Source: an uncultured Cellvibrionales bacterium
GTDB taxonomy: Bacteria > Pseudomonadota > Gammaproteobacteria > Pseudomonadales > Dasaniaceae
Reading direction: 5' to 3'
DNA length: 64,000 nt
Assembly: GCA_913019905.1 (NCBI GenBank)
Contig: CAJVZD010000001.1
Span: forward strand, 193,606-257,605
The position numbers were made by a program, and so were the translations under genes. Below the pieces are notes generated by a model. It was not told the origin of the DNA. It searched no databases and worked only from the letters and a program-made list of their open reading frames with translations. Position 1 is the stretch's first letter. Each line of letters opens with the position of its first letter. Below, one piece after another: positions 52,705 to 62,967 of the stretch.

Positions 52705-54555
52705 ATGAAAAATAGAAAAACTACCACAGATTGGAAAGATAAATACCTTGCAGCGCTCGAAAAGGAAGAGCGCGACCGCAAACAACAGCAGCAAATAATG
52801 AGCCTGCTTGCCCGCGCGGTAATGCGAATCAGTTTAATCGCCGCTGGAGTCGACGTAAAACTCGACCAGCAATTGGTCGGTTTGCGGTCCATGTTGAGTG
52901 AGGACCGAGTCACCCGTCGAGATTTAACCTTGGTCGTGAATGCGCTCGAAGGGCAGGTAAAGCGTTTAGACTCAGTAAAAAGTGAAAGGTCGAAACAGTT
53001 GGTACACGCTTTTAAATCTCTGGTGGCACAGCTTAACGCTCTAAAGCCTAAGAGCGTCACCAAAAAGCAACTAAATCAGTTTGAAAAACATCTTAAGAGA
53101 CGCACCAGCAATCTTCAGGAATACTCCGGCCTGGTCCACGAATTTTCGCAGCTACAGAAAAAAGTGCTGGATTCGCAAGATCAATCCCCAGCCAGCAAAC
53201 CTTTTTGGCACAGTTGGGTTCCGGACCCGTCATCCCAGAACGGCGGCACCGTAGCTAATGACATACCTAGTAATCCATCGAAGGACAATAAAATACCGCC
53301 GGCTACTGATACGGAAATTGATGATATTGAGGTCATTGTCGCAGAGGAGGTTGATGAAAGTGATGAGGACTACATCAAGGTCGACTCTACGCACCCCAAA
53401 CCGATTATTGTCGATCAAATTAGTGACGGTCTCGATTTATCTGATGACAAAATAGAGCCGCGAAAAGAGCGTGATCCCAAACAATTTACAGAGGAACCTT
53501 CCTATTCTCGACTAAACCAACATATCCGTGACGTTCTGAGCGAATTACTAGACCAAATAGAGACGCCTCCTTTAGCTATTGAAAATTATGTAGCGGCCAG
53601 AAAGCAAATAGAATCTGGGTTGCCGTGGTATGAGTTAATACCCACTTTAGAAGACATAAGCATGGTGGTTGTTTCGGCTTTCGATCTTCGGCAGCAAGAA
53701 TTTGAACAGTATTTGGAACATTTAAACGACCGTCTGGAGAAAACACATGCTTTTATCACCGCATCTCAACAAGCCCAGGGAGCCGGTGTTGAGGCGAGTA
53801 TTCAGTTTGATCAGTCGATCCGCGAAAATATGTCTGCAATGCGCCTAAGCATCGATAGTGCGACAGAATTGGATCAGCTGAAAACGTCGGTAAATTCCAG
53901 CATCGACCAGATTGTCACGGCGATGGACCAGCATAAAGAAGGTGAAAAAGAACGGGAAGTGACTTTAAAGAAACAGCTGAATGCCTTAGTTAAACGTGTC
54001 AAGCTGATGGAGTCAGAATCCGAAATAGCCGAAAAACATCTGGAAGAGCAACGGCAAAAAGCCTTACGAGACGTATTAACGCAGCTGCCAAATCGCGGTG
54101 CCTACGAGCAGCGGTTGGAGCAGGAATTTGAACGTTGGAAGCGATACCAACACCCGCTGACAATGGTCGTGTGTGATATCGATTTTTTTAAGCGCATTAA
54201 CGACAAATATGGACATCTTGCGGGTGATAAAGTGTTGCGGATTATTGCAAAAACATTAGTTAAGCGCCTTCGCACTACAGATTTTATCGCCCGTTATGGT
54301 GGTGAAGAATTTGTGGTGCTGATGCCTGAAACCAACCAAGACCAAGCGCTGAAAGTGGTAGATGGCGTAAGAGAGGCCGTCGCTAACTGCCCGTTTCACT
54401 TTAAGGATGAGGAGGTGTCCGTGACCATGTCCTTTGGCGTTACCGAGTTTGTCAAAGAGGATCAACCTGACAAAGTATTCGCTCGGTCAGACAAAGCGCT
54501 TTACGCCGCAAAAAATAGTGGTAGAAACCGCTGCCTGTTGGCTGAAATGGAATGA
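52705..54555 (+). CDS. GGDEF diguanylate cyclase (DgcH-like)
   Basis: 616 residues. The C-terminal GGDEF domain has an intact active site GGEEF near residue 533 and an inhibitory I-site RTTD five residues before it, so product feedback is expected. About 450 N-terminal residues are helical, with coiled-coil-like stretches (RQQEFEQYLEHLNDRLEKTH) and an acidic linker (DIEVIVAEEVDESDEDY). No membrane segment is visible, so it is probably cytosolic. It makes cyclic di-GMP. Its position after dsbA matches DgcH of P. aeruginosa. Confidence 0.9.
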   Translation: MKNRKTTTDWKDKYLAALEKEERDRKQQQQIMSLLARAVMRISLIAAGVDVKLDQQLVGLRSMLSEDRVTRRDLTLVVNALEGQVKRLDSVKSERSKQLVHAFKSLVAQLNALKPKSVTKKQLNQFEKHLKRRTSNLQEYSGLVHEFSQLQKKVLDSQDQSPASKPFWHSWVPDPSSQNGGTVANDIPSNPSKDNKIPPATDTEIDDIEVIVAEEVDESDEDYIKVDSTHPKPIIVDQISDGLDLSDDKIEPRKERDPKQFTEEPSYSRLNQHIRDVLSELLDQIETPPLAIENYVAARKQIESGLPWYELIPTLEDISMVVVSAFDLRQQEFEQYLEHLNDRLEKTHAFITASQQAQGAGVEASIQFDQSIRENMSAMRLSIDSATELDQLKTSVNSSIDQIVTAMDQHKEGEKEREVTLKKQLNALVKRVKLMESESEIAEKHLEEQRQKALRDVLTQLPNRGAYEQRLEQEFERWKRYQHPLTMVVCDIDFFKRINDKYGHLAGDKVLRIIAKTLVKRLRTTDFIARYGGEEFVVLMPETNQDQALKVVDGVREAVANCPFHFKDEEVSVTMSFGVTEFVKEDQPDKVFARSDKALYAAKNSGRNRCLLAEME

Positions 54556-54912
54556 AATAATCTGGTCTATTTTCGCTCGTCAGGCGGAGGTGACGTCAGT
54601 GTTCGCTAGCCGTCTGAACCCGGAGTAGCTCAAGCAACGAGGGCCTTTGTTCGCAAATCGATTTTCAGAGGTCGACTAATATCGATCGATTATCGTTTGC
54701 ACTTTTCCGTTCACTTGTAAAAATCTGTATTTGTTTCTACATACGGTCCGTTTCTACATAAGGTGTTGAGACGGTAGCTCCGGCATTATTCAGCCATGTC
54801 TGAAATAGTTATACAATAACCGTTTTAAACAGGTCGGCTAAAAATCAGTGGTTTTGCGATGCCTTTTTGTGATTTTGATGCTTGATTATTTTGATTCAAA
54901 AGGAGAATAAAA
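54556..54912. other. Intergenic spacer with an 11-bp direct repeat
   Basis: GTTTCTACATA is present twice, at 54733-54743 and 54750-54760, 17 bp apart. No gene or terminator was recognised in the rest. AAGGAG directly before 54913 is the ribosome site of the crotonase gene. Confidence 0.5.
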
Positions 54913-55695
54913 ATGAGTGAATGGCTTTTATATGATGTGGAAGATCAGATCGCAACCGTAACGATAAATCGTCCTGAGAAAAAGAATGCGATGAGCTATC
55001 AAATGCTGGGAGAGTTCATCGAGATGATGGCACAAGCCAGCAATGACGACAGTGCCAAGGTTGTCATTCTAACGGGCGTTCCAGGTTCATTTTGCGCGGG
55101 CACAGATCTAGCGGACCTCGTTACAATTCCTGGTGAAACAAGAGGGTTGCGCGGCAGCGCAGAAGAGGAGTCCAAATGGTGGCCCATCGTTGCTTGCGAA
55201 AAGCCTGTTATAGCCGCTATCGATGGGCCGGCTGTTGGGATGGGCGCTGAGTTTTCATCGCAATGTGATATTCGCATTGCGTCAACGCGAGCTCGATTTG
55301 CCTGGAATTTTGCTCATCGTGGTTTGGTGCCTGATACGGGCGCAGGAAGCTGGTTGCTTCCGCGTTTAATAGGAACCTCACAGGCATTTTGGCTGCTGTA
55401 TTCCGGGGAATTTATTACCGCACAGCAAGCGAAAGAACTTAACTATATCAGTGCCGTGTTTGAGCCCGATGAGCTGCTGTCTGAGGCCCGGAAAATGGCA
55501 AATAAGATCGTACAGGGGTCGCCGTTTTCTCATCGACGTATTAAATCATTGGTCTATGAGGGGCTGGGTATCGATATCGCTTCTCACATGAAACACCATA
55601 CCGAGGCGTTGGCTGAATGTTTTAAGTCGGATGACCATAAAGAAGGTGTGGCGTCGTTTCTTGAAAGAAGACCGGCTAATTTTACCGGAAAGTAG
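54913..55695 (+). CDS. Enoyl-CoA hydratase/isomerase family protein
   Basis: 260 residues. The oxyanion segments are SFCAGTDLADL and GPAVGMGAEFSSQCDIRIAS; the GAE glutamate is retained, while the second acid is displaced (FAHRGLVPDTGAG instead of PExxLGxxP), a pattern more common in isomerase-type than hydratase-type crotonases. It acts on acyl-CoA in the cytoplasm. AAGGAG lies before the ATG. A hairpin terminator lies between it and the convergent OPT gene. Confidence 0.85.
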   Translation: MSEWLLYDVEDQIATVTINRPEKKNAMSYQMLGEFIEMMAQASNDDSAKVVILTGVPGSFCAGTDLADLVTIPGETRGLRGSAEEESKWWPIVACEKPVIAAIDGPAVGMGAEFSSQCDIRIASTRARFAWNFAHRGLVPDTGAGSWLLPRLIGTSQAFWLLYSGEFITAQQAKELNYISAVFEPDELLSEARKMANKIVQGSPFSHRRIKSLVYEGLGIDIASHMKHHTEALAECFKSDDHKEGVASFLERRPANFTGK

Positions 55696-55710
55696 TCCCT
55701 CAACATCCTG

Positions 55711-55743
55711 AAAAATGCCTTCGATGATCTCAATCGAAGGCAT
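55711..55743 (-). terminator. Minus-strand terminator for the OPT gene
   Basis: A perfect 11-bp stem, ATGCCTTCGAT (55715-55725) / ATCGAAGGCAT (55733-55743), seven-base loop. On the minus strand it is followed by TTTTT, so it ends transcripts from the OPT gene about 190 bp upstream. On the plus strand no T-run follows. Confidence 0.8.
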
Positions 55744-55932
55744 ATCAGACTCTTCAATATGACTGATGTAAATACCATGATCAGATCCGATTGACGCCTT
55801 CGCATTTATCTTCATTGCTGCCAAGTTTTTGCGGTCCAGATCTTGCGCGTTTAAAGGACTGGTGTATCGGCGCCCTGCTGAGCGTCGATCAAGGCATTCT
55901 TCTGAATTTGATTTGGCATTGGAAAATCGTGT

Positions 55933-57837
55933 TTATTCAGGGATCACTGATGGCTTGGGGCGAGTCAGTTTCACGAAGCAAATAACAATCGCAGCCGCAA
56001 CAGACATTGAAATAGTCATTACCATTCCATCTGACAAACCCAGGTTGGCAGATTTGAGTCCCAGCGCCGCTAAGCAGGCTAATCCGACCGACATGAGTGC
56101 TTCTCCGGCAATGACACCGGAGGAAAAAAGTACGCCTCTATGTAATACGCGGTTATGGTCGCTCTCAGGGGTGCCTTTAGAATAGAAATGTGCGATCAAT
56201 CCGCCGATAAGAATCGGTGTTGCCAGACCGAAGGGTAAGTACATACCAACCGCAATGGGCATTAGATGTGCTCTGAATTTAATGCCAGCTGTTCGAAGAA
56301 ATTTGTCGATAGCGAGTATCACAAATCCAACAATAGCACCGATGCCTATTAGGTCCCATGGCAGGGTACCTTCCCCGGAAAAGCCTCTGGCGAGAGAGGC
56401 GAATAAACTGGCTTGCGGCGCGGATAGCTCGCGGCCACCGATGCCGCCAGCAATATTATTGTGTAGCAAGTTCAATACCGGCGCCATGACAAAAGCGGCG
56501 ACGAAGACACCAGTAATCTGCATCATTTGTTGTCTGAAGGGTGCAGCGCCGACGATCGATCCGGTTTTCAAATCATTGCAGACGTCACCGGACGTTGCGG
56601 CGACGCAGCAGACGATTGCGGCGATGCCTAGTGTCGCAACCATGGCTTCCATGCCAGAATAATTAAACAGCCACAGCATTCCACCAGCGACTAAAACCGC
56701 GGTGATTGTCATTCCGGATACCGGGCTGTTGGAATTTCCTACTAAGCCGACGATATAACTTGCGACCGCAGTGAAAAAGAAGCCCATTATGATCATGATG
56801 ACGGTCGATAGAAGGGTTATGCCAAGGCCACCGGTGAAATGGTAGTTGACCATCGCCAGCACAATGAAAGAAGTAAGCCCCAATACGATGATGACCGAGG
56901 TTGGAATATCTCGTTGATCGTCATGCTCTAGTAATTTACCACCGCGAAGGTTGTTGCGAAGCTCTTTTACGGCCGCAACCAGACCGTGCCGTACAGAATA
57001 CAGTGAGCTAAAACCGCCAATGACCATGGCACCGACGCCAATATATCTGACCTTTGAACTCCAGATCGCGTACGCCCCGTCAATGGCAATGGGAAATTGT
57101 TCGGCGCCTCCTAGCAGCGGGATGGCTACCAACCAGGAAAGAGCTCCGCCGATGAAAATTAGGATGGCGACGTTGAGACGGACGATAAATCCAATGGCGA
57201 TCAGCATGGGAGAGAGATCGCCGCCAAAGTAAAAGATGCGGGAGCCAACGATAGTGGCCGCTTCCAGTGTGGACGAGATTATTCCCAGAAATTTTGCAGA
57301 TATCGCAACCGCTGCTCCCAATAAACCCCCGAAAAGCAAATTGCGACCTTCGCCACCGCTCTGTTGGTCTCCAGCCTGTAATACGGCCGCACATGCGACG
57401 CCTTCCGGATAAGCGAGTTCCGTGTTATTTAAAATAAACACTTTCCGCATCGGAATCATAAAGAGTATGCCGAGAAGTCCGCCCGTAAGGGCGATGACTG
57501 TAACCGACCAAAAGTCAAAGGAATCCCAAAAGCCAATCAATATCATGGCGGGCATAGTAAAGATGATTCCCGCCGCTAGTGACTCACCTGCCGAGGCACA
57601 GGTCTGTACTTGGTTCGCTTCCAATATAGTCGAATCTTTGAACAGCAACTTGAAAAGTAGCATCGCCATGACCGCTGCGGGTATCGACGCCGATACCGTC
57701 ATACCTGCCCGAAGGCCCACATAAACATTGGCGGCACCCATTACAACCGCTAAAAGAACACCGAGCAGCAGTACTCTAAACGTGAGTTCTTTCCTCGGTG
57801 TAGTCTCAGCTTGCAGGCTGCTAGTGTGTTCTGTCAT
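55933..57837 (-). CDS. Oligopeptide transporter, OPT family
   Basis: 634 residues from ATG 57837 with about 15 membrane helices. ANVYVGLRAGMTVSASIPAA is the OPT signature (N-V-Y-x-G-L-x-x-G), and NTELAYPEGVACAAVLQAG and GMYLPFGLATPILIGG are conserved in the bacterial YSL/OPT subgroup. It likely imports small peptides or a metal chelate. A longer frame up to 57963 adds a hydrophobic leader with no family match, so the internal start is preferred. It diverges from the RND operon. Confidence 0.87.
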   Translation of the reverse strand: MTEHTSSLQAETTPRKELTFRVLLLGVLLAVVMGAANVYVGLRAGMTVSASIPAAVMAMLLFKLLFKDSTILEANQVQTCASAGESLAAGIIFTMPAMILIGFWDSFDFWSVTVIALTGGLLGILFMIPMRKVFILNNTELAYPEGVACAAVLQAGDQQSGGEGRNLLFGGLLGAAVAISAKFLGIISSTLEAATIVGSRIFYFGGDLSPMLIAIGFIVRLNVAILIFIGGALSWLVAIPLLGGAEQFPIAIDGAYAIWSSKVRYIGVGAMVIGGFSSLYSVRHGLVAAVKELRNNLRGGKLLEHDDQRDIPTSVIIVLGLTSFIVLAMVNYHFTGGLGITLLSTVIMIIMGFFFTAVASYIVGLVGNSNSPVSGMTITAVLVAGGMLWLFNYSGMEAMVATLGIAAIVCCVAATSGDVCNDLKTGSIVGAAPFRQQMMQITGVFVAAFVMAPVLNLLHNNIAGGIGGRELSAPQASLFASLARGFSGEGTLPWDLIGIGAIVGFVILAIDKFLRTAGIKFRAHLMPIAVGMYLPFGLATPILIGGLIAHFYSKGTPESDHNRVLHRGVLFSSGVIAGEALMSVGLACLAALGLKSANLGLSDGMVMTISMSVAAAIVICFVKLTRPKPSVIPE

Positions 57838-57996
57838 CTGCTTATTCACTTTTATTGTTAATAGTTGAAATTGACTGTGCAGTAACAATGGCTGTCGACA
57901 AAAACGGTCAATGGAAAGAGCTGGAGGCGGCAACCATAGGTAATAGTAGAACAGAATCCGCACTCATGTCGGCGTTATCCTGAATTGATAAAGTGG

Positions 57997-58032
57997 TTGA
58001 TTTTTTTATTTATACTGATATAGTCAACTATA
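57997..58032 (+). promoter_or_regulatory. Candidate RND promoter with palindromic operator
   Basis: TTGATT (57997-58002), 16-base spacer and TATAGT (58019-58024) form a plausible sigma-70 promoter. TATAGTCAACTATA (58019-58032) is an inverted repeat of six-base arms around two central bases that covers the -10 element, as operators of TetR-type repressors often do. No such regulator gene is adjacent. Confidence 0.4.
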
Positions 58033-58137
58033 ACACCATATTTGTAAAACCAAGCGATTAGCATTCTAAGACAAGTTGATGATTGAAATCGAAAACCTCA
58101 CCCACGCTAAGCTCGCCCCTTCTCCTCTGGAGTCACC

Positions 58138-59328
58138 ATGAAAAAACGTTTTGTTACGGTCGGATCGCCTCTATTGATTTTATTTATTGGCATTGGAGCA
58201 TTTGTCATGCTCGACGTCGCCAAGCCTGAACCCGAAAAAAATGAACAAGCCGCGCGGCCAGTCAGCGTGTATGTTGAGCGAGTAAAACAATCAAATGTAT
58301 CACTGCGGGTGGCAACGCAAGGAGAGGTTCGAGCTCGCACGGATGTTACTTTGGCTGCTCAAGTTGCCGGACGAGTGGTATCGGTATCTTCGGAGTTTAC
58401 CGAAGGTGGAACAGTGGTGCCCGGTGAGACTTTGATTAGTATAGAAGATACCGACTATCAGCTGGCCGTATCTCAAGCAAGGGCGTCCGTTGCGAAAGCA
58501 GAAGTTGAAGTCCAGGAAGCGCTGGCTACTGCAAACGTCGCACGCAAACAGCTAAGAAATATAAGCACGGCCTCGTCCTTAGCGCTAAAGAAGCCGCAGC
58601 TTGCGCGAGCCAGGGCTCAATTAGAGGCGGCTCGAGCATCTTTGTCATTGGCACAGTTAAATTTAGACAGAACGAAGATCACATTGCCTTTCGATGGTCG
58701 GGTGGTGGAGACCAATGTTGCGATTGGCCAGTATGTCAGTCCTGGTACACCTTTAGGGCGGGCTTTTGCGACCAGCGTTGTCGAAGTTCGAATTCCTCTG
58801 GACGATGGTCAATTGGCATCTCTCGATTTACCGATTGGGTTTACTGCTTCTAAGGATAACCCCGTCCTTGTCAACTTGAGTGCCGAAGTGGCAGGGAAAG
58901 TTCAATATTGGCGCGGCGAATTAGTGCGGTTGGATGCATCGATTGATAGCAGCACGCGTACTCTATTTGGCCAGGTCGAAGTTAAGTCTCCCTACGTTGA
59001 TAATGTTTCCCAGCATAATATGCCTCTTGCAGTTGGACTGTATGTCAATGCTGAAATAGAGGGCCGCAGTATAAATGATGCCACCGTTATTTCGCGAGAT
59101 GCACTTCGGGCTGGCGACAATGTATTTGTGATCGATGAGCGCGACCGTCTTGATATCAGACATGTAGGAGTCGTCCATAGTTCTACAACGCGTGCGGTTA
59201 TTGCCTCAGGTGTCGAGCTCGGCGACCGCGTTATTGTCTCGTCTATCCGTAACCCTATACCGGGTATGAAGCTCTCTGCTCTTGGATCTGAGGAAAAAAA
59301 CATCGTCGCATTCGGGGGTGAATTCTAG
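58138..59328 (+). CDS. RND efflux periplasmic adaptor (membrane fusion) protein
   Basis: 396 residues. An N-terminal membrane anchor or signal (LLILFIGIGAFVMLDVAKP) is followed by the lipoyl half ATQGEVRARTDVTLAAQVAG, an alpha-helical hairpin (about 105-175), the second lipoyl half LPFDGRVVETNVAIGQYVSP, and a beta-barrel. It links the inner-membrane pump to an outer-membrane channel. GGAG precedes the ATG. The TAG stop shares its G with the GTG start of the pump gene, so the two are translationally coupled. Confidence 0.9.
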   Translation: MKKRFVTVGSPLLILFIGIGAFVMLDVAKPEPEKNEQAARPVSVYVERVKQSNVSLRVATQGEVRARTDVTLAAQVAGRVVSVSSEFTEGGTVVPGETLISIEDTDYQLAVSQARASVAKAEVEVQEALATANVARKQLRNISTASSLALKKPQLARARAQLEAARASLSLAQLNLDRTKITLPFDGRVVETNVAIGQYVSPGTPLGRAFATSVVEVRIPLDDGQLASLDLPIGFTASKDNPVLVNLSAEVAGKVQYWRGELVRLDASIDSSTRTLFGQVEVKSPYVDNVSQHNMPLAVGLYVNAEIEGRSINDATVISRDALRAGDNVFVIDERDRLDIRHVGVVHSSTTRAVIASGVELGDRVIVSSIRNPIPGMKLSALGSEEKNIVAFGGEF

Positions 59329-62300
59329 TGGAACGCTTAATATCCTGGTGGGCCAATAACCCCGTCGCATCAAATTTGTTAATGTTTGGCATTTTGCTGG
59401 CAGGAATCCTCGGGTTCTTTTCAATGGAGAGGGAAACCTTTCCGTCTTTCAAGCCGGCAGAAGTTAAAGTCGATATTGTGTGGCCCGGAGCTGCGCCGCA
59501 GGAAATTGAGGAACAAATTATCATCCGCATGGAAGAAGCGCTGAGTAATCTGGATAATATTTATCGTATTAGTTCAACAGCAGCGGAAAGTACGGGAGCA
59601 TTAGAAATATCGACCTTCGCGTCAGTTGATATGGACGAATTTCTCAATGATGTCAAAGGAACTATTGATTCTGTTAATGGCTTGCCGAGAGATATGGAGA
59701 AGCCGAAGGTACAAAGAGTCGTCTACCGTCAGGAAGTATTACGAATCGCTGTTCATGGTGACTTAGACGAGAGAACACTAAAGAATTTCGCAGAAGATAT
59801 CAGGCGTGAAGTGGCAGCGCTACCTTATGTTTCCATTGTTGATCTATTTGGCGCTCGTCGCGAAGAGGTAACTATTGAAATTTCTGAAGAATCCCTGCGC
59901 AAGTATGATTTGAGCTTTTCAGATGCCGCACAGGCTATTCGAAATAGCTCTATCAACTTGTCGTCCGGTCGGATCCGTACCGAGACAGGCGATGTTCTAT
60001 TAAGAGCGCGAAATCTAGCCAATTCAGAGCGTGAATTCAAAAATATCATTGTTCACCAAAGTGCCAGTGGTGCAATTGTTCGCGTCGATGATGTAGCCAC
60101 GGTTGTCGATGGTTTTGAAGACGAAGAAATAATGGCGACACTCAACGGTGAGTCAGCGGTTCTGGTTCAAATCATGTCGACTGACACCATGCAAATAGTA
60201 AAGCTTAGTGATACTGTTCGGGAATGGATGGCCCAAAGACAGAAAACACTACCCGATGGTGTGAGTCTGTCAATTTGGCTAGATGAAGCAGACACCTACA
60301 AGTCGCGTATGGATACAATCAGCAGCTCCGCAGTATTAGGTCTGTTACTGGTATTTCTGGTGTTGTTATTATCTTTGCGGCCCATAGTGGCTTTTTGGGT
60401 GACTGTAGGAATTGCAGTGGCTTTTATGGGGACCTTTGCAATTTTACCGGCGAACGATGTCTCGTTGAACATACTTTCTACCTTTGCATTCTTGTTAGTA
60501 CTTGGGATTGTTGTCGATGACGCGATTGTTGTCGGTGAAAGCATTTATGAGCACAGCCATCAAAATGAAGGTATTGACGCTTCTGTGAAAGGTGCAATGG
60601 CGGTTTCTAAGCCTGTTATTTTTGCTGTATTGACGACTGTAGTCGCTTTTGCTCCATGGTTCTTCCTGTCAGGAGAAGACGCGCAAGTCACTCGTCAACT
60701 TTCGATTGTTATTACTGCAGCATTAACAATATCGATTATAGAAGCATTCCTTATCTTGCCAGCGCATTTACGTCATATGAAACACAGAGAAAAGCTTAAC
60801 GCTTTTTCTAAATGGCAGAAAAAGATCGAACAAAGTATTGTGAAATTTTCCCGTACAAACTATCAACGCGTGGTTAGCTTAGCGGTCACGCATCGATATA
60901 TTACATGTAGTCTATTTCTTTCTATGTTTATTATCAGCTTTGGGGTATTCAACAATGGCTGGGTGAAGTTCAATTTTATGCCGGAAGTGGAAGCTGAAAT
61001 TATTTACTTGAATGTTACGCTGCCAACTGGAACAACCTATAAAAGAGCTCTTCAGGTATTGGACCAATTGCAGGAAGCGGAACGTACGCTGATTGCTGAA
61101 GTTGAAAAAAACGCCGAGGCCGAAGGTGGTACAGGCAAACTGATTCAAGGTTGGTATACCCGCTCGCGTCGGGATAGTGTGATTGCAATTATTAGCTTGG
61201 CACCTCCCGAGTTACGAGATCTTTCTGCGAAAGAAGCTGCGACCCGGTTGAGAGAGTTGGTTGGCGATGTGCCCGATGCTGATGAAATTGAAATCAATTA
61301 CACGATGAACAATTCAAGTCCTCAGGTCAGTTTCGTGCTCAAGCATAGAGATATGGAAACCTTACAAGCTGCCTCCAATGATCTTAAATCCAAACTATTC
61401 GAATACGAAGGAACCTTCTACGTGCGCGACAATATGCGCGGTGAAACATTTGAACTACACCTTAAGTTATTGCCCGGAGCGGAAAAGTTAGGTGTTGATC
61501 TGGCAACGGTATCGCAGCAGGTACGGCAAGCCTATTACGGCGAAGAGGTTCAACGCTTGCCGCGGGAAAACGGTGATGTAAAGGTCATGGTACGCTATCC
61601 AAAGGAGTCCCGGTATAACCTGGACAGTCTAAATAGTTTTAGAGTACGCACCGCTGACGGTCGTGAAATTCCTTTGCTGTCGATTGTTGATGTTGAAGTA
61701 GCAGCAGGCGTTCAGCGTATTCAACGTCAGGACGGTGAGCGAATGGTACGAGTCACCGCCGACGTAACGAGTGATGTTATGAGCGATATCAATGATGACA
61801 TTACGAACAATTTTTTACCGACACTCGAAGCCCGTTACCCGGGAATCGCGGTTAAGCATAGTGGTCAGGCGCAAGCAGAGGAAGATTTTCTTGGCGAGCT
61901 GCTGGCATTGTATCTGGTGGCTCTCTTTGTTATGTACGCCTTAATTGCGGTGGCGTTCAAATCCTATTTTCTACCCTTATTGGTGATGACGGCGATACCG
62001 TTTGCATTTATGGGAGCCATTTATGGCCATTTGGCATTCGGTGCATCAATGGCCTTATTCTCATTTTTTGGTATTGGTGCCGCTGCCGGGGTGGTAGTTA
62101 ACGACAACCTGGTGCTGGTTGACTACGTGGAGAAATTACGTAAAAAAGGCGCTAGCGCGAAAGATGCGGTAATTGCGGCAGGCGTGGCCAGATTCAGGCC
62201 TATTTTATTGACGACAGTCACAACGTTTATTGGCCTGGTACCCATCATGATGGAGAGATCGACTGACGCCCAGTTTTTGAAACCCGCCGTCCTGGCTCTC

Positions 62301-62453
62301 GCATTCGGTGTTTTGTTCGCTCTCTTCGTGACGTTGTTCTTGGTGCCGTCACTGTATTGTGTTGGAGACGACTTTTCTGTGTTGCTGAGGAGAGCGAAAG
62401 GGTTTGTAAAAATGCAATTGGGTGTAAAAATTAGTAACAGTTTCTCGAGCTAA
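59328..62453 (+). CDS. RND efflux transporter permease
   Basis: 1041 residues, GTG start. Twelve membrane helices with two large periplasmic loops. WWANNPVASNLLMFGILLAG is the first helix, LGIVVDDAIVVGESIYEHSH carries the conserved Asp pair of the proton relay in helix 4, and GVVVNDNLVLVDYVEKLR is the matching helix 10 block. It is closest in pattern to HAE1/AcrB-like or uncharacterised RND pumps. No outer-membrane factor or regulator gene is adjacent. Confidence 0.9.
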   Translation: MERLISWWANNPVASNLLMFGILLAGILGFFSMERETFPSFKPAEVKVDIVWPGAAPQEIEEQIIIRMEEALSNLDNIYRISSTAAESTGALEISTFASVDMDEFLNDVKGTIDSVNGLPRDMEKPKVQRVVYRQEVLRIAVHGDLDERTLKNFAEDIRREVAALPYVSIVDLFGARREEVTIEISEESLRKYDLSFSDAAQAIRNSSINLSSGRIRTETGDVLLRARNLANSEREFKNIIVHQSASGAIVRVDDVATVVDGFEDEEIMATLNGESAVLVQIMSTDTMQIVKLSDTVREWMAQRQKTLPDGVSLSIWLDEADTYKSRMDTISSSAVLGLLLVFLVLLLSLRPIVAFWVTVGIAVAFMGTFAILPANDVSLNILSTFAFLLVLGIVVDDAIVVGESIYEHSHQNEGIDASVKGAMAVSKPVIFAVLTTVVAFAPWFFLSGEDAQVTRQLSIVITAALTISIIEAFLILPAHLRHMKHREKLNAFSKWQKKIEQSIVKFSRTNYQRVVSLAVTHRYITCSLFLSMFIISFGVFNNGWVKFNFMPEVEAEIIYLNVTLPTGTTYKRALQVLDQLQEAERTLIAEVEKNAEAEGGTGKLIQGWYTRSRRDSVIAIISLAPPELRDLSAKEAATRLRELVGDVPDADEIEINYTMNNSSPQVSFVLKHRDMETLQAASNDLKSKLFEYEGTFYVRDNMRGETFELHLKLLPGAEKLGVDLATVSQQVRQAYYGEEVQRLPRENGDVKVMVRYPKESRYNLDSLNSFRVRTADGREIPLLSIVDVEVAAGVQRIQRQDGERMVRVTADVTSDVMSDINDDITNNFLPTLEARYPGIAVKHSGQAQAEEDFLGELLALYLVALFVMYALIAVAFKSYFLPLLVMTAIPFAFMGAIYGHLAFGASMALFSFFGIGAAAGVVVNDNLVLVDYVEKLRKKGASAKDAVIAAGVARFRPILLTTVTTFIGLVPIMMERSTDAQFLKPAVLALAFGVLFALFVTLFLVPSLYCVGDDFSVLLRRAKGFVKMQLGVKISNSFSS

Positions 62454-62967
62454 TCTTTAGTTGTTAGATTTTCCATATTTTAAAGTGGCTAGTTGAGAAT
62501 TAGGCAAGGCAAGACTGAATTGCGAAATCAAGTCTCGGAGGCCGCAATTCCTTCTTATTGGTAGAGATGGCTCGCGCGACAATAATCTCAAACTTAATAG
62601 ACGCTACTACGGTTTAGAGTGATCTGCCAATTTCTACGTCATAAGAATTGTCCAAAATCAGCAAAATCTCCTAGTGGCAAAAAATAGCACTTCTCTAGTT
62701 ACCGCAATATGAATAAGATGACAGAGAAAATATCCGCAATAATGAATGAAAACGAGTAATTGCAGATGATCTCGGAACACTGTCTTGCCGAAGCCCATTT
62801 GTTAACAACTTAGGCGAAAAATTTACCGGAATAGCTTGGCGCTTACTCGATGACCTCATGATTATTTCGACACTCAATTTATTTGGAGCGAATACAGCCG
62901 TCATGCGCAATTTTTTCTATCTGGAAACTAGTAAGAATAATGACTATCGCGTCGCGGAGGTTGCTTT
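62454..62967. other. Intergenic spacer between the RND and MtfA-like genes
   Basis: No protein gene is supported. An 8-bp inverted repeat, GAATTGCG (62517-62524) / CGCAATTC (62543-62550), is the only structure of note. GGAGG just before 62968 is the ribosome site of the peptidase gene. Confidence 0.5.

Noticed and set aside
55546..55824. 92-codon minus-strand frame after the crotonase
   Set aside because: It crosses the terminator stem and the antisense of the crotonase gene and resembles no family.
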